From Owenia fusiformis (lineage: Eukaryota; Annelida; Polychaeta; Sabellida; Oweniidae): 64,000 nt of DNA. Location of the stretch: contig CAIIXF020000010.1 in NCBI GenBank assembly GCA_903813345.2, positions 37,125,425 through 37,189,424 on the forward strand, in the 5' to 3' direction. The position numbers and the translations under genes are program-made. Positions 10,401 to 34,402 of the stretch are shown piece after piece. The notes beneath the pieces were generated by a model. The model did not search any database, was not told the origin of the DNA, and saw nothing but the letters and a program-made list of their open reading frames with translations. Every line of letters begins with the position of its first letter. Position 1 is the first letter of the stretch.

Positions 10401-12698
10401 ACGGATTCTGTTGAAATTTAATATGTTGATGCAAAGGGACAAAGGAGCTTCCCCAAAGAAGACATTTTTAATATGGCTGCTGAATTTCAAAATGGTTGGG
10501 ATTATCCGTTAAAGAACGTAATTTTTTATAACTCAATACCAGTAGACAGATTTCGTTCAAATACTATATGGTGATATATAGAGGTTTTCAAGATGGCCGC
10601 TATGTATCAAAACCTGTGTTGTTAAGTCGGATTTTCTTCTCTGTGTAGTTGCTGTCTTATAGTTTTTAATTTATTTCGCACATTGTACTCAACAATTCTG
10701 CTTAAAATAAGCGTCCTTAAAGCAGGTGTGGTAACAGTAGATATTTATATTTTAGATTCACTGCTGGATAAAAGACTCGATGCCAAAGAATCTAAAGGTT
10801 TCCTCCATTCTCACACAAAACGAATCATCTCTGCTATAATGAGTAAGTATAAAGATATGTTAACAAACTGGTGAAAAGTAAAAAGGAAACAGTGGAAAAA
10901 CCGCGACCAGTTTAGTTCATATCATTAAATAAAATGACATATGTTTAGGCGTAATTCTAATACTCATATACAAGCTAGTATCTGATCCATGCAGTTCTAT
11001 GTGATGCTCATTAGGTATAAATTTTCTATGACGTAATATTTAGAAAATAGGATCAAAGATCGACAAAAACGTTTCTTCGGACGCTTTAAACCATGGGAGA
11101 GGGCGAAAGAAGCATCGGAAAATGTCGCCGAAGCAGTAAGACTTGAGGATGCACGGGAGTTTACCAAAGAAACGGGTAGAGAAGCAAGTGAAAGAGCTCG
11201 AGAGACCGCTGAGCATACGAGAGAGAGCACTGTAGAAAAAGGAAGAGAGTTCAATGAGCAAACAAGAGAGACTGGGGCAGAGAAGGCGAGAGAAACTGCC
11301 GAGAAGTTGAGACTGGAGAGGATCCGAGAGGTTGCAGAATGTGCTGCTAAAGAAGCTACTAGAACGGCATGCTTGTTACCAATAGAAGTAGGAATTTCAA
11401 TGACACAATAAAAGAAAATAGAAATCAAATAATGTTAAACTCAATGCAATCAATTCAATGAGGTGTAAGAGATGTAAATTGTATATGTTTTGCCATTAGT
11501 CCAAAGAGTCTTTCCTCTTTTGCAGACACTGAGTCTTACGTTAGTCGGTTTGAAATCAGGTCTTTTTGCAATGCAATCAGCCTCGGATTTTGCTCTTAAA
11601 GTGGCAAAAGAAAACAATCTTGCATTTGAAGCAGCGAAGCTTGCGTTGGTTGGTCTCGAAGAGTCTATGAAAGGCCTCGCTAGTTCGTTGGAAGGACCGA
11701 AGGGATTGATGGACGCGGCTGCTGCAGTACTTGAACAATCAAAGTGAGTATTCTGTCGTCACTGGTAAGCATCTCCACTAACGGAAGTAGAAGGGAAGGC
11801 ATGAAAAGTGTTGTATGTTGGATTAACGTTTTAAAAATATGCCATCAACATTAAAGGATTTAAGTCCTGAATCCAATGCATTGTCTGCTGAATCATTCCA
11901 CTAAGATGTTGTTTTTAAATATTTGCAAAGTTTAAGAAACAAAGCTTGAGTGGAATGAATCAGCCACAATGCATTGAGTCTTGGGCTTATATTCTTTTCA
12001 CACATTGCAAGGTTGCAGACATTAGGGTTAACGGAAGAAGGGAAGGACAAAAAGTGTAATATGTTTGATGCAACTTTTTCTATAAAACATGCCAGTGTCC
12101 TTATTTGATTTTCCAAAAAAGAATAGGGATATCTGATCTGATCAAGTATAAAGATTATAAAAGATATAAAAAACATATGCGGAAAGGTCGCAATTCAATT
12201 TTCAAATGATGAAGTCCGCCTGAGAACATTTTGACTTAGTATTAGAAATAAACATTGAATGATGGGTGTGAAAACTGACATTTTTGGAAATAACGTAGAT
12301 TCGTCAGGTAGAATATTTGCAATATATTTAATTTGATTGATATCGAAGATTTTAAAGTAAAATGGATGTAGCTTATTTTAAAATTTGAATTTTACTATTG
12401 TAGATCCGTAGTGCTCACCACCCAAGTTGTTTTTGATGGCGTAAATAAACAGCAAAAGGCTGGTCTGAACGCTGTCTCCTTCATCACTCAGTTCGGTCTC
12501 GGGGGTATCATTAATATAAAAGAGCTAAGCTTTAACGTACCCCTTGATGTAGCAGAGACTGGTGAATTCAGTGGTACGATAGTAGTGTCATTCCTTGGAC
12601 GATCAGACGATACATTCTCTCTCCAGATAAATGTGAAATATGTGGAAGATATGGTGGACATATTAGAAGATAGAGTCAAAGATCTACTTAAATTGTAA
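4381..12698 (+). CDS. Unrecognised large multi-exon protein (5' end incomplete)
   Basis: Eight exons can be placed: 4381-4491, 4701-7810, 8050-8245, 9740-9790, 10756-10842, 11044-11387, 11526-11743 and 12404-12698. All phases agree, giving 1469 codons and a TAA stop. I do not recognise the family. The first ~1000 residues are beta-rich with alternating hydrophobic strands, short LxxLL-like helices, recurring Gly/Pro turns and several Cys. About 120 residues of coiled coil follow, then a very charged Arg/Glu helix, an Ala/Leu-rich helix, and a final beta-rich segment ending in KDLLKL. NxT/NxS sequons suggest an extracellular or luminal protein. No signal peptide is visible, so an upstream exon is probably missing; an ATG at 4353 in the same frame is the alternative start. 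The product could belong to a taxon-restricted family. Confidence 0.75.
4701..7810 (+). CDS. Unrecognised gene, exon B (3.1 kb, beta-rich body)
   Basis: The acceptor TTTATTTCAG ends at 4700 and the donor GTT|GTAAGA starts at 7811. The exon encodes about 1037 residues with no stop. Recurring pieces look like diverged modules, for example PLIGSLAFPEVALIGASKDI near the middle and related VxxLIGS/LPxV segments elsewhere. The last ~60 residues (EEASEALDAATKELESAKQS) form the start of a coiled coil. A single 3.1-kb exon is unusual beside the 51-344 bp exons that follow. Confidence 0.85.
8050..8245 (+). CDS. Unrecognised gene, exon C (coiled coil)
   Basis: The acceptor TATTTTTAG ends at 8049. The exon continues the coiled coil with Lys/Glu heptads (KIDDLERKLKES, EVEKLEDAKAEIIKIE). 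The donor CCAG|GTGGAT leaves one base, which makes Gly with the next exon's GA. Reading through the donor stays open for 19 more codons to a TGA at 8302, so intron retention would give a truncated form. Confidence 0.7.
8739..9271. mobile_element. Mariner-like MITE inside an intron
   Basis: The terminal inverted repeats are about 31 bp. The left end reads CAAGGTGGGCCAAAAGG then TAACCCAAACAAT. The right end, inverted, reads CAGGATGATCCAAAAAAG then AACCCCAAACAAT. TA dinucleotides flank both ends (8737-8738 and 9272-9273), as expected for Tc1/mariner. It encodes no transposase: the 122-codon frame inside has no catalytic motif. It lies between exons C and D of the unrecognised gene. Confidence 0.75.
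9740..9790 (+). CDS. Unrecognised gene, exon D (51-bp micro-exon)
   Basis: The acceptor ATCTTTTAG ends at 9739 and the donor AAAG|GTATGA follows 9790. It encodes a piece reading SMPRDVQLLHGDTIVK. Phases fit exon C before it and exon E after it, which is the main support for such a small exon. A near-copy of its acceptor and first bases lies 60 bp upstream at 9670-9690. Confidence 0.65.
9893..10685 (+). repeat. Dispersed repeat with ~165-bp internal units, copy 1
   Basis: It starts with a CCGTTCGTCCGGGCGATAAC module. Roughly four units follow, each with AACTCAAATA, a GACGGATTT block, GCCTAGGGACAAA, TTCAAGATGGC, and TCAAAATGGC/GCCATTTTTCGT. It ends with a module close to GTAGTTGCTGT...TTTCGCACATTGT. 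The same architecture recurs at 43021-44022. It is intronic (between exons D and E); its open frames come from the repeat and are not genes. Confidence 0.75.
10756..10842 (+). CDS. Unrecognised gene, exon E
   Basis: The acceptor ATATTTTAG ends at 10755 and the donor ATGA|GTAAGT follows 10842. It encodes a hydrophilic helical piece (DSLLDKRLDAKESKG, then HSHTKRIISAIM). Both junction phases fit. Confidence 0.75.
11044..11387 (+). CDS. Unrecognised gene, exon F (Arg/Glu-rich helix)
   Basis: The acceptor ATATTTAG ends at 11043 and the donor ATAGAA|GTAGG follows 11387. It encodes about 115 residues dominated by Arg, Glu, Ala and Thr. The dipeptide RE recurs every 7-8 residues (pieces such as ETGREASERARETAEHT and GAEKARETAEKLR), typical of a long amphipathic or coiled-coil helix. 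It ends in a Cys-containing AECAAKEATRTACLLP segment. Confidence 0.8.
11526..11743 (+). CDS. Unrecognised gene, exon G
   Basis: The acceptor CCTCTTTTGCAG ends at 11525 and the donor CAAA|GTGAGT follows 11743. It encodes a helical Ala/Leu-rich stretch (SASDFALKVAKENN, LALVGLEESMKGLASSLEG). Phases join exons F and H. Confidence 0.85.
12404..12698 (+). CDS. Unrecognised gene, last exon H
   Basis: The acceptor ACTATTGTAG ends at 12403. The exon encodes a compact beta-rich C-terminal segment (GLGGIINIKELSFNVPLD, then GTIVVSFLGR) followed by a helix that ends KDLLKL and a TAA stop. I saw no canonical AATAAA immediately downstream. Confidence 0.85.
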
Positions 12699-14035
12699 TT
12701 GCTTGTTTGTGAACAAACGTTATCGTATAATGATTATTCAGAATTTCACGATTAATACAGGCGTTATTATCAGATTATGCCATTTCTTTAGCGTCTTTAT
12801 TCGATTTTTTTCAATTTAAAGTTTGATATTTAATTTTTCTTGTTTGACTTTTCACTTTTGAATTCAAACTTTAAAATTGTTGTTCAGTACTTTCAATTCT
12901 ATGTTTGATACTGTATATTTCTTGCTTGATATTGCACTTTTGAATTCAAACTTTCAAGAATGTTGTTCAATTTTAGTAATGTTTATTTAAAAGTCGACCA
13001 TTGGTGTTTAATATTTTAAATGAGCTATTACACGTCTAATAGATGTTTGAATCAAATTTAAAACTAGTTTTGTTACATATCAAATAGTAAAAAAAACATT
13101 TAAAAACCAGAAAGTAAGAAACTCTATCCCACATCATTTGACACTAAATGCTGTTGTATGAGTACTTGTATCTACAACTATGTTTGATGTTACAAATATT
13201 GGCTATCAATTTTAAAATTTTTATTCAACGTGTATTGTAATGACTTCAGTATGAATGAAATGTCCTTTGCTAGCCTTGGATTGTGACTTTGGATCCTGAT
13301 GGGGGTAAAGGGGGTATAAGACATTGTTTCTAATCACGTTAGGATATATGGGGTTTGATTTTCTTATGAGAGGTATACACTTAGAGTTTGCTTTTTTGAT
13401 AATTTCCATTTCCTAGTCGGATGAGGTATCTGGTTGTGTTTGGTTGTGGTTTATTGGTGTAATTATAAGTTCGAGAAAGTTGGTTGTGTTTATTGGTGTT
13501 ACATTTTGGTTGCCCCCGATTATGGTTTGACTGTTTGGTTGTGCAACATTGTGGAATGTTCATATGACAGCGGATTGTGTTCTTAATTAACAGTGAATCA
13601 AGTTGCGTTTTGCTAGTTTAGTGTTGGGTTGTGTCCTATGTCTTCTGACACTGCTTGTGCTGTATGACTGGGGATTTTCTAGGTTATGTTTGATTGTGAT
13701 AGGTGAGTCACCAATACACGTTGAGTGTCACCACCAGCTATTTGTAACAAACGGCGATCGCCAAACACCAACCGGCGTCCACACAACAGTTGGAGACTAT
13801 ATATAACCACTTCTGGTAATGACATAATTAGAAAATGGCAATTCTACTGAGTAGCTCATCCCAATGAAATTAAGACACGTACGATGATAACCTACAGCTG
13901 TAGATTCACTTTTGATAGTCATCTCGTCCCTGCCAAACTTTGTTCAACTAACAAAAATCAATGGATATTATTCAATTTCTATTTGATCAACAGTCATTCA
14001 TTTAAATATGAATTTAATTTCTGAAAAAAGCAATA
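12699..14035. other. Intergenic AT- and GT-rich DNA
   Basis: It holds a diverged direct repeat of a TTTTGAATTCAAACTTT block (about 12856 and 12950) and a GT-rich stretch at 13430-13560 built of GGTTGTG and TTATTGGTGT words. No gene is supported; the small open frames here have no coding features. Confidence 0.5.
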
Positions 14036-15272
14036 GAGAGGTTAAGCTACACGTATTTAACAAAACTTGAACGTGAACTTCAATGCGCGCGCAGATAAAT
14101 GACGTCAGATTTGTTTATTTCCTGTGGGCCAGGGTGAAGTTTACATGAGATTATCATATTCGTGCAATTTACAGACGCGTTTTCAACAAAGTATTAAAGT
14201 GTACTTCTATCCGCGTGCAGGAAAATGATGTCAGATTAGTCTACTTTTTACAGGTAAGCGTGAAAATTACAGGTTTTTACGTGACATGAGTTATAACTTA
14301 TAACACGTCGCTCATTGATTTTAGCTTTGTTCTAGGATGACCGAGGAGCCCATATTTGATACAGATAATCTTGGTTGTTACTAGTACATTGGTAAACCCC
14401 AATCCTTAATTGGAAATAAGAATACATTTTAATGGGTAAATGACAACTTCAAATGTGGTAGTTTTGTTTCATTCCGTACAATTATAAATAGGCAGGGCTA
14501 ATTTGATACACGGGGCTTAGTACAATATGTATACTAAACGAAATGAAATGACAACCAGTGCCTTCTATTGCCTTATCACTACATTTGATTTGTGAACGAG
14601 GCATTTTTTGCATTACGTCCGCCCTAGATATGAGTAAAAAGTGATAAGTAATTGAAACCGTGGATGAATATAAAATAAAGGAAAAATAAAAAACGAAAGA
14701 GTATTCATGCGACTAGATTTGAATCCAGACCTAAAGTACACGAGTTTTAAGGATGTTCCCTGGACGAAGTTGAAAACGATGAACACCAACCCCTAATTTT
14801 TCTTTTCAAAATGTGAAGTACATAGCATAACTAAGTGTTTCTGTGAGTTTAAGAAAAAGTTAAATATTCAAAAGTGTGTTTTGGGGTGAAAACCTGATTT
14901 TTAACATGGGTTTCAATGAGAAAGTGCCACGCCCACTTTTGTCAAATATTGACACTTTAGAGGCCTCTTGCTCAGAAAAAAGCACACTAACATATGGTTT
15001 TTAAAGTTTTAATATTCTTTGTTGCCCGTGAGAATCCCAGAAAACCATTTTTGAGAAAAAGTTAAATACTATTGAATATTTTCCTATCTGACCAGGGAAC
15101 ATCCTTAAGTTAGAGCCATGACCATTAGACAGTCACGACATAAATATAGCGCCATGTCCACTGACATGGTTTCAAGCGTGTAGCTTAACAGAACATTTTC
15201 TCAAACGTGTACTTGAGCGTGAAGTTACGCGTTCAGGTTCACTATTTGCATTTGAACGTGTAGCTTAACCTC
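14036..15272. mobile_element. TIR element downstream of KIF24, carrying a nested MITE
   Basis: The left end is GAGAGGTTAAGCTACACGT. The right end, inverted, is GAGGTTAAGCTACACGT. TA lies outside both ends. The internal left part holds a diverged duplication of an ATGACGTCAGATT-containing segment (about 14080 and 14210). No transposase is encoded. A second MITE (14751-15104) is inserted in it. The right end is about 80 bp from the KIF24 stop codon, so the KIF24 3' UTR probably runs into it. A fragment with similar words is at 52530-52625. Confidence 0.7.
14751..15104. mobile_element. piggyBac-like MITE with TTAA target duplication
   Basis: Perfect 13-bp inverted ends, GGATGTTCCCTGG and CCAGGGAACATCC, are flanked on both sides by TTAA (14747-14750 and 15105-15108). 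TTAA duplication is the hallmark of piggyBac-type insertion. The 354 bp inside have no coding capacity. It is nested in the larger element at 14036-15272, so it arrived later. Confidence 0.85.
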
Positions 15273-15354
15273 TATAATGGCTGCTCTGGACGCATAACGG
15301 ATACTAAAACTTCTCAATTTCAAATTTTTCTTCCGTCAACGGGTTGTATTTACA

Positions 15355-28684
<13,330 letters not shown>

Positions 28685-28920
28685 ACTGTCACGTTTATTG
28701 TCCCCTTATATGGTTATAATACAATGTACCAATCGCAATCTCATGAACTTTAAATATCCAATAACCAGGTCTCTGCTTACTTCTTTATGTACTTATAACA
28801 ATAAGAACCATCTGTGCAACCGATCAACTTACTTGTGTGGGTGTCATCGTGAACTGAGTTGTCAAATCATATCTGGAAATCAGAAAATATATATAAAGCA
28901 ATTGGCTTATATTTAAGGAA

Positions 28921-29052
28921 TCAAGACCAAGATTTTATGATTCATGGCGTAATATATGACAGAAAATTTCATTCTGTTAATTGCTAAAAGACCGAAATCG
29001 TGTAGCGATTGAGGTCTTTGGCAATGACATAAATCATAAAATCAAGGTCTTT
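28921..29052. repeat. Small foldback upstream of KIF24
   Basis: The left arm AAGACCAAGATTTTATGATT is mirrored by AATCATAAAATCAAGGTCTT on the right, with a ~90-bp loop holding further AAAGACC/GGTCTTT words. It lies about 240 bp upstream of the KIF24 start codon. Confidence 0.7.
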
Positions 29053-29464
29053 GTTACGATTCTAATATGATAAACCATGGGCTTTCAACTAGATTGAAAG
29101 CCCAAGGATAAACAGACAAAAAACACAACTTTTTGAGATACGGAAGAATAGAACCATGAGATAAGAGCTTTAAAATGACGTTTAAATGAAGCTTCTAGCT
29201 CAGTTTTGAAGGAAGTTGCATCAGTTTTTGTAAAATTATTTTCTTGGCTTGTTTATGCCACAATCCCTGACTGAAGACCGAAATTATTTTGACAATCGCA
29301 CCCCCCTAACTGAAAGCTGGCTACACACCTGTAAATGTACCTGTAGCCAGTGTAGGGAATCTATAGGCTCTGTGTTCAGTTACGTAATGCATAAAGCTAT
29401 TTAGCTAGTGATTTAAAATTTATGAGCAAATCTCGAACTCCCGGCTCGAACTGTAGGCCTCATT

Positions 29465-29690
29465 CGAATGGGCCATTCCATTTAAAAAATGTACGGGGGG
29501 GTATGGATGCACAGGCTAAGACACCCCCCCCAGAATTTTTTTCTTGCTACCCCCCCCCCAGAAAATTGCATCCATACCACCCCCCGGAAATTTGCATCCA
29601 TACCCCCCCCCCAGAAATTTGCATCCATACCCCTCTCCCCTGGAAAATTGCATCCATACCCCCCAAAACACGCAAAATCCCCCCTTGAGA
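29465..29690. repeat. C-run repeat (GCATCCATACCCC family), copy 1
   Basis: It starts GGGCCATTCCATTT, AAAAAATGTACGGGGG, GTATGGATGC, then repeats of CCCCCAGAA and GCATCCATACCCC. The end block is found inverted at 32919-32960, so the two are copies of one family in opposite orientation. Proline-rich open frames come from the C runs and are not genes. Confidence 0.7.
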
Positions 29691-30453
29691 AACAATATAA
29701 AGGTTATAAGTTGCTCCTACCATTGAAATAGGCAATCAGTTTGCAGAATTTACAAATTAGTGTTAAAGGCACATGTTCATGGAAATACCCACGTTATCGA
29801 TGTGTATACAATAGAACCACATGTTATATTTCACAAGTCCAAAAATATCTGCACCAGCTATGCACATATTTCTTACCTCATTATTGGTAAGTATCCAACA
29901 GACTGAGTGTGAACTCAGTTTGTTATCCTTATTTTCTGTCGTGTGGTTATTGCGGTGAATTGTATTGCACAAAATTATCAATTCATTAGAGGAAGCATTA
30001 CTTCAATAAAATAAACATTATGAAAATTCAATTAGGTAGTAAGGTAAATGACATAAAAAGTAACACAGCATATTGTCTAGTCTAAGAGATAAAGCTACAT
30101 GTAGTGGAACTTAAAAATAATTTAAATATGCAAATTAATTTACTACATCAGTCACTTTGAATTATAATTTACATTAAAGAGATATGTTTGAACAACAACA
30201 TTTAACATAGGCCGTTTACAGTCTGAGTATTTCCAACTAAATTTCAAATAATAATGCTAGAGGATGTAGTCTACTCAATTGATTCTATACACTAGCTTGA
30301 ACATTCTCTCAAAGCTACAGCTGTCTTTTGAAATACTGGTCGATTTAAAAAGTCTGCGATTTGAGACAGCCGCAACTTTTGGGCTTTGAGAGAACACTTA
30401 GACTGGTCTTTAGATTAAATTGAAGTAAGAAATATGTACATTACATAGCTAGC

Positions 30454-30659
30454 CATGCCCGTAGCCAGGGGGGGTTCGCAGGGTTCGGGCGAACCCCCCC
30501 CCTGGCCAAAAATTCTTTCAAAATCATGCAGTTTTTGACCATTTTGAGCACTTCTCAAGTGATTTTAGCCAAATTTGGGCCAAAATTGTCAAATGTGAAC
30601 CCCCCCTGGAAATTTTTGAAAATTGAACCCCCCCTTGGCAAATCCTGGCTACGGGCCTG
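30454..30659. mobile_element. hAT-like MITE with 5-bp target duplication
   Basis: The ends are CATGCCCGTAGCCAGG and, inverted, CAGGCCCGTAGCCAGG. Both sides are flanked by CTAGC (30449-30453 and 30660-30664). The interior has C and G runs near the ends. Elements with GTAGCCAGGGG ends are common in animal genomes. No coding capacity. Confidence 0.85.
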
Positions 30660-30664
30660 CTAGC

Positions 30665-32640
30665 ACCGACTTTTATGTCTTTTGATAAATAACATAATGT
30701 TCTTTGGATTCGGTCTGCATAACCTGAGATTTTCTTGGCACAAGACAATTACCAGGCTTACTCAGTTACTTAAAGAAGGCAATGCAAAGATAATTTCCTG
30801 AAAAAAAACAAAGAAATAAAACACATGCCTTCATACTATATTTTGTACCAGAAATTTTCAAAATATTTCCATATACACGTGCCTTTAACAGAATGTCAGT
30901 AAGTCATACGCTCAGAATGAATTATTGCTTATATTACTGTAACAGGATATTTCTAGGTCAACTTTTTTTGCCTTAGCTATGGTGGTTTTGATGACATCTA
31001 GTCTTAACAGTATATTTTCACGTACTAGTTAGCACAAAAAGTGTATGTATATAGTATCAAAGATACAATCTGATTGAATTAGTCTGAAAATATTGCTGGT
31101 AGTTTGAAGTAACCTTCCTCAATAATGTAGACAAAATGAGTGAAGTAATTTTGACTACCAGAAATTAGTGTACCTATTAACGGTTCACAATTCTTTAGAA
31201 TGTATGAATAACTAGAATATTCAGTGGTTTACTTTTCAAACTACTGTCCTATATTTTCAAAAACACATGAAAAGCAAGTGACCACATAGTTTATGACTAA
31301 AATTAGATGCCCAAAATGTGGAACAGACGTGACAGAAAATAATACTATGAACTTATAACAAAAGTGTTCTAGATACTCTCATCTACTTGAATAAAGTTAT
31401 ATTTGAAGGCTACACATGTTGCATAATTTGACCAAATTGTCTAAAAGTCTAAAGAACAAGGAAGTAATTGCCAGATTGGAACCTATATATTGGTTCCAAC
31501 ATTGCAGTTTACATGTAGGTCACTGTCACATACACTGTTTTTTGTTTGGATCTAGTGTACTATATACTGCTTGTAGCTCTCAATTCAGAGTAAGGTCATG
31601 TGCCTACTAGTGTAATGTATCCTGATCTCTAGACAAGTTCACTAATTTGTTATATTGAGGTTGTAATAGTTTTATCCTGATATATTCAGATGACCTGTGT
31701 ACTTTCTCAACAGACTAAATGATTATGAAAAGCAAAAATAAAAACTGAATATTTCATAATTAGTTAGTTGAACTCGCTACCATTGTTCACTTCACACAAT
31801 CAAAATTAAAATGTAATGTCTCCATTGGTAACTACAATATTTTTTCATTATTTATTATTTCTTCAACATAAATTACACAATTCCGGGCTCAACGATGACG
31901 TCAGAAGGAATGACCATATATTGAACGTCGGTCAAATTTGGCCAATGAACACTGATTGGCGCGAACATGTACATTTTCAAAAACATATGATACTGATACA
32001 CGTTTGTGAGAAAGAATGTCGTGGGGAATCTGCCTACAACGCGTGAAATAAGGGAAAGAAAAATCGTACCTCCGACCATGGGCTTTCAACTCTAGTTGAA
32101 AGCCCATGCTCCGACGTTCCGACAAACTTTTTCGCTAACCAGTGTAATCAAGTGGATCCCCAGTATATAGGATGTATGATATAAATTAGAAAATGTACTG
32201 ATCTCACTTGAGAATGAAGATATTCTAATTCTCATTGTCTGAATTTAAAAATGTTTAAATAATATGCAGTAACTGTTTCAGAGAAAAATGTCATATTTGT
32301 TAATTTTAATGATTCTTCATGTTTTTGGGGAAATCATGTTTTACTGTTCCAGAAATGAAGAGGAGTTCTATGAAAGCCATGACACTGTAGAGAAAGTTAT
32401 ACCCTTAACAAGAGCATACCAAAGTTTTCCTTATCTTAGCATTTAGCATTATATAGGATCACAAATACATTGCAAATATGAAAGTCAGAAAAACCTGTAT
32501 ACAGCTAGCTGTAGCATACTTTGTTCTGTTGGCTGGGATTAAATTTCGAAATAATAAACATGACCGAGATTTGGTGTCAGACAAGTCCATACACAAAATA
32601 CTCAAGAAATACATGTACATTAACTGAATTATTACCGCCT
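30665..32640. other. AT-rich intergenic DNA
   Basis: No gene seen. A perfect-looking palindrome at about 32080-32107 (GGGCTTTCAACT, then AGTTGAAAGCCC) closely matches another at 29083-29107. Confidence 0.5.
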
Positions 32641-32960
32641 TTTAAAAGACTGAAAGACACTCCACCCATATACCCCTATAGAATACTCCCCCACAGACTA
32701 CCACCACCACCCCCCTATTATTAACCCCCCCCCCCTTCATAATGCCTTTGCAAATACCCCCCCCCCCAGAATATTCCATGGTCAATACCCCCCCCCCCAG
32801 AATTTTTTCGGTCTCCTACCCCCCCCCAGAATTTTTCGGTCAACACCCCCCCCCAGAATTTTTTGGTCTCCTACCCCCCCCAGAATTTTTCGGTCAACAC
32901 CCCCCCCCCCCAGAATTTTGCATCCATACCCCACGTACATTTTTTAAATGGAATGGCCCA
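32641..32960. repeat. C-run repeat, copy 2 (inverted relative to copy 1)
   Basis: It is made of repeats of ACCCCCCCCAGAATTTTT and TCGGTCAACACCCC words, then GCATCCATACCCC, GTACATTTTTTAAATGG and AATGGCCC. Its right end is the inverse of the left end of copy 1 at 29465. Not coding. Confidence 0.7.
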
Positions 32961-33294
32961 ATTGCAATTTTTGAATTTAGGTATTTTCATAAAAAGAAAT
33001 ACAATATTTACCTGCTAAGCTAACTCATTTAGTAACAGTTCTCTCACATTCTCTTTCAATTGAAGCTTTGTATCTTTGTGTATCTTTCCGTCGAATATTG
33101 CAATCATTTTCATTGTTAATACGTCGCATTTCAAGTTTAGATAAAACAATTTTCACGTTTGTTTTGAATTTACCAAAATTTTCAAGCCATAGGTTTTTGA
33201 AAGATGGCACGTCATTGGTTTATTACTCAAAATCCCCTTTTTATTACGCGCTATGCTATTGGCCAATATTTGGCGGCAATTTAAAAATTTTATA

Positions 33295-34049
33295 GCAGGC
33301 CCCACTGGCGGATCCAGACTCCAGAAGCTAACAAGGGGCGTGGGAGGGGGGCAAATTTCAAATCTGGGCTTGCGCGGAAAAAATTGAGGCCATTTTTTCA
33401 CAGTTTTGGGCGAATAAATGCCAAGTAGGCCTAATACCTAAAAACATAGATCCCGGCCAGATTCTTTTGTAGTAGAATCAGTAGCTCAATTAATATTCTT
33501 TGAGTCTATGAAATCCTACTACAAAACGATCTGGCCAACATCTGTGCCTAAAAAGGCCCACTAATTAAGGCCCTGCATAATCTTTGGGCCCAAAAGGCCC
33601 AATTTTATTTGGGCCCACCCAAGGGGACCGACATATATATGTATCTCATACTTGATTGGGTTTAATTTAGAGTAGATATCACCCGGGAATATGTATCATA
33701 TCTGAGGAGCGGGCAGGATATATTGTATATGTCCCGCTCCAGGCCGAATGCGGGCAGATATAATATATCCATCCCCCGCTCCCAGGAATTTTTCAAAAGT
33801 TAAAAAATTAAAAAATTAAAATTTTTAAAGATATTAAGTTTTAAATTTTAAAAGTTGAAATTTTTTTTTAAATTTTAAATGTTACAATTTCATTGTATTG
33901 AACTAAAGGAGTATTACGAAAATGTTAAATACACCCAATACAGACAGATCGCCTAAAATTACATTCGTATGATGCGAGACTCGACATTCACCAAGAAACT
34001 AGACGCATTTTATCACCGATGAAGCAAAATGATTTTTTACTGCTAATTA
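33295..34049. repeat. Transposon fragments and hairpins
   Basis: A CACTGGCGGATCCAGACTCC fragment at 33303 resembles an end of the MITE at 34563. A hairpin follows at 33450-33536 (GGCCAGATTCTTTTGTAGTAG-like arms), then a GAGCGGG/CCCGCTC inverted block at 33702-33782 and low-complexity A/T. No gene. Confidence 0.5.
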
Positions 34050-34402
34050 CACGCGGTCGTTAATTTGAATTTTTGACCTTACAGATGTTTGAAAATGAAG
34101 GAATTACTAGTCTCATACTGCATCATTTTTTCAAACTTGTTCCATTCAAAGCAAAACAAAATTGCCTTTCTGCCGGTGCATTGCTTTATTGTAAAGAGTC
34201 TCTCGTTTTAGCAGCGTTTTGGTCCCCATCTGTTAGAAGCCCTTGCCTCTGGAAGTAGGGACTCTGCAGTAGGCATTTTTGTTAAGAATTGAATGGAACA
34301 AGTTTGAAGAAATACGGTGCAGTGTGAGACTCGTAATCCTTGATTTCTAAACATCTGGTAGGTCAAAAATTCAAATTAACTGTCGAAGTTAGTACCGCGT
34401 GT
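34050..34402. mobile_element. Foldback element, copy 1
   Basis: The arms of roughly 120 bp include GTTAATTTGAATTTTTGACC, GAGTCTCATACTGCA-like sequence and CAAACTTGTTCCATTC, mirrored on the right as GAATGGAACAAGTTTG and GGTCAAAAATTCAAATTAAC. The outer ends are ACGCGGT/ACCGCGT. Compared with the copy at 37467, the left arm lacks about 12 bp (the ACTAACTTCG block). No coding capacity. Confidence 0.85.

Noticed and set aside
29422-29731. Proline-rich open frames (HPYHPPEICIHTPPPE type)
   Set aside because: They arise from C-run repeats of the GCATCCATACCCC family.
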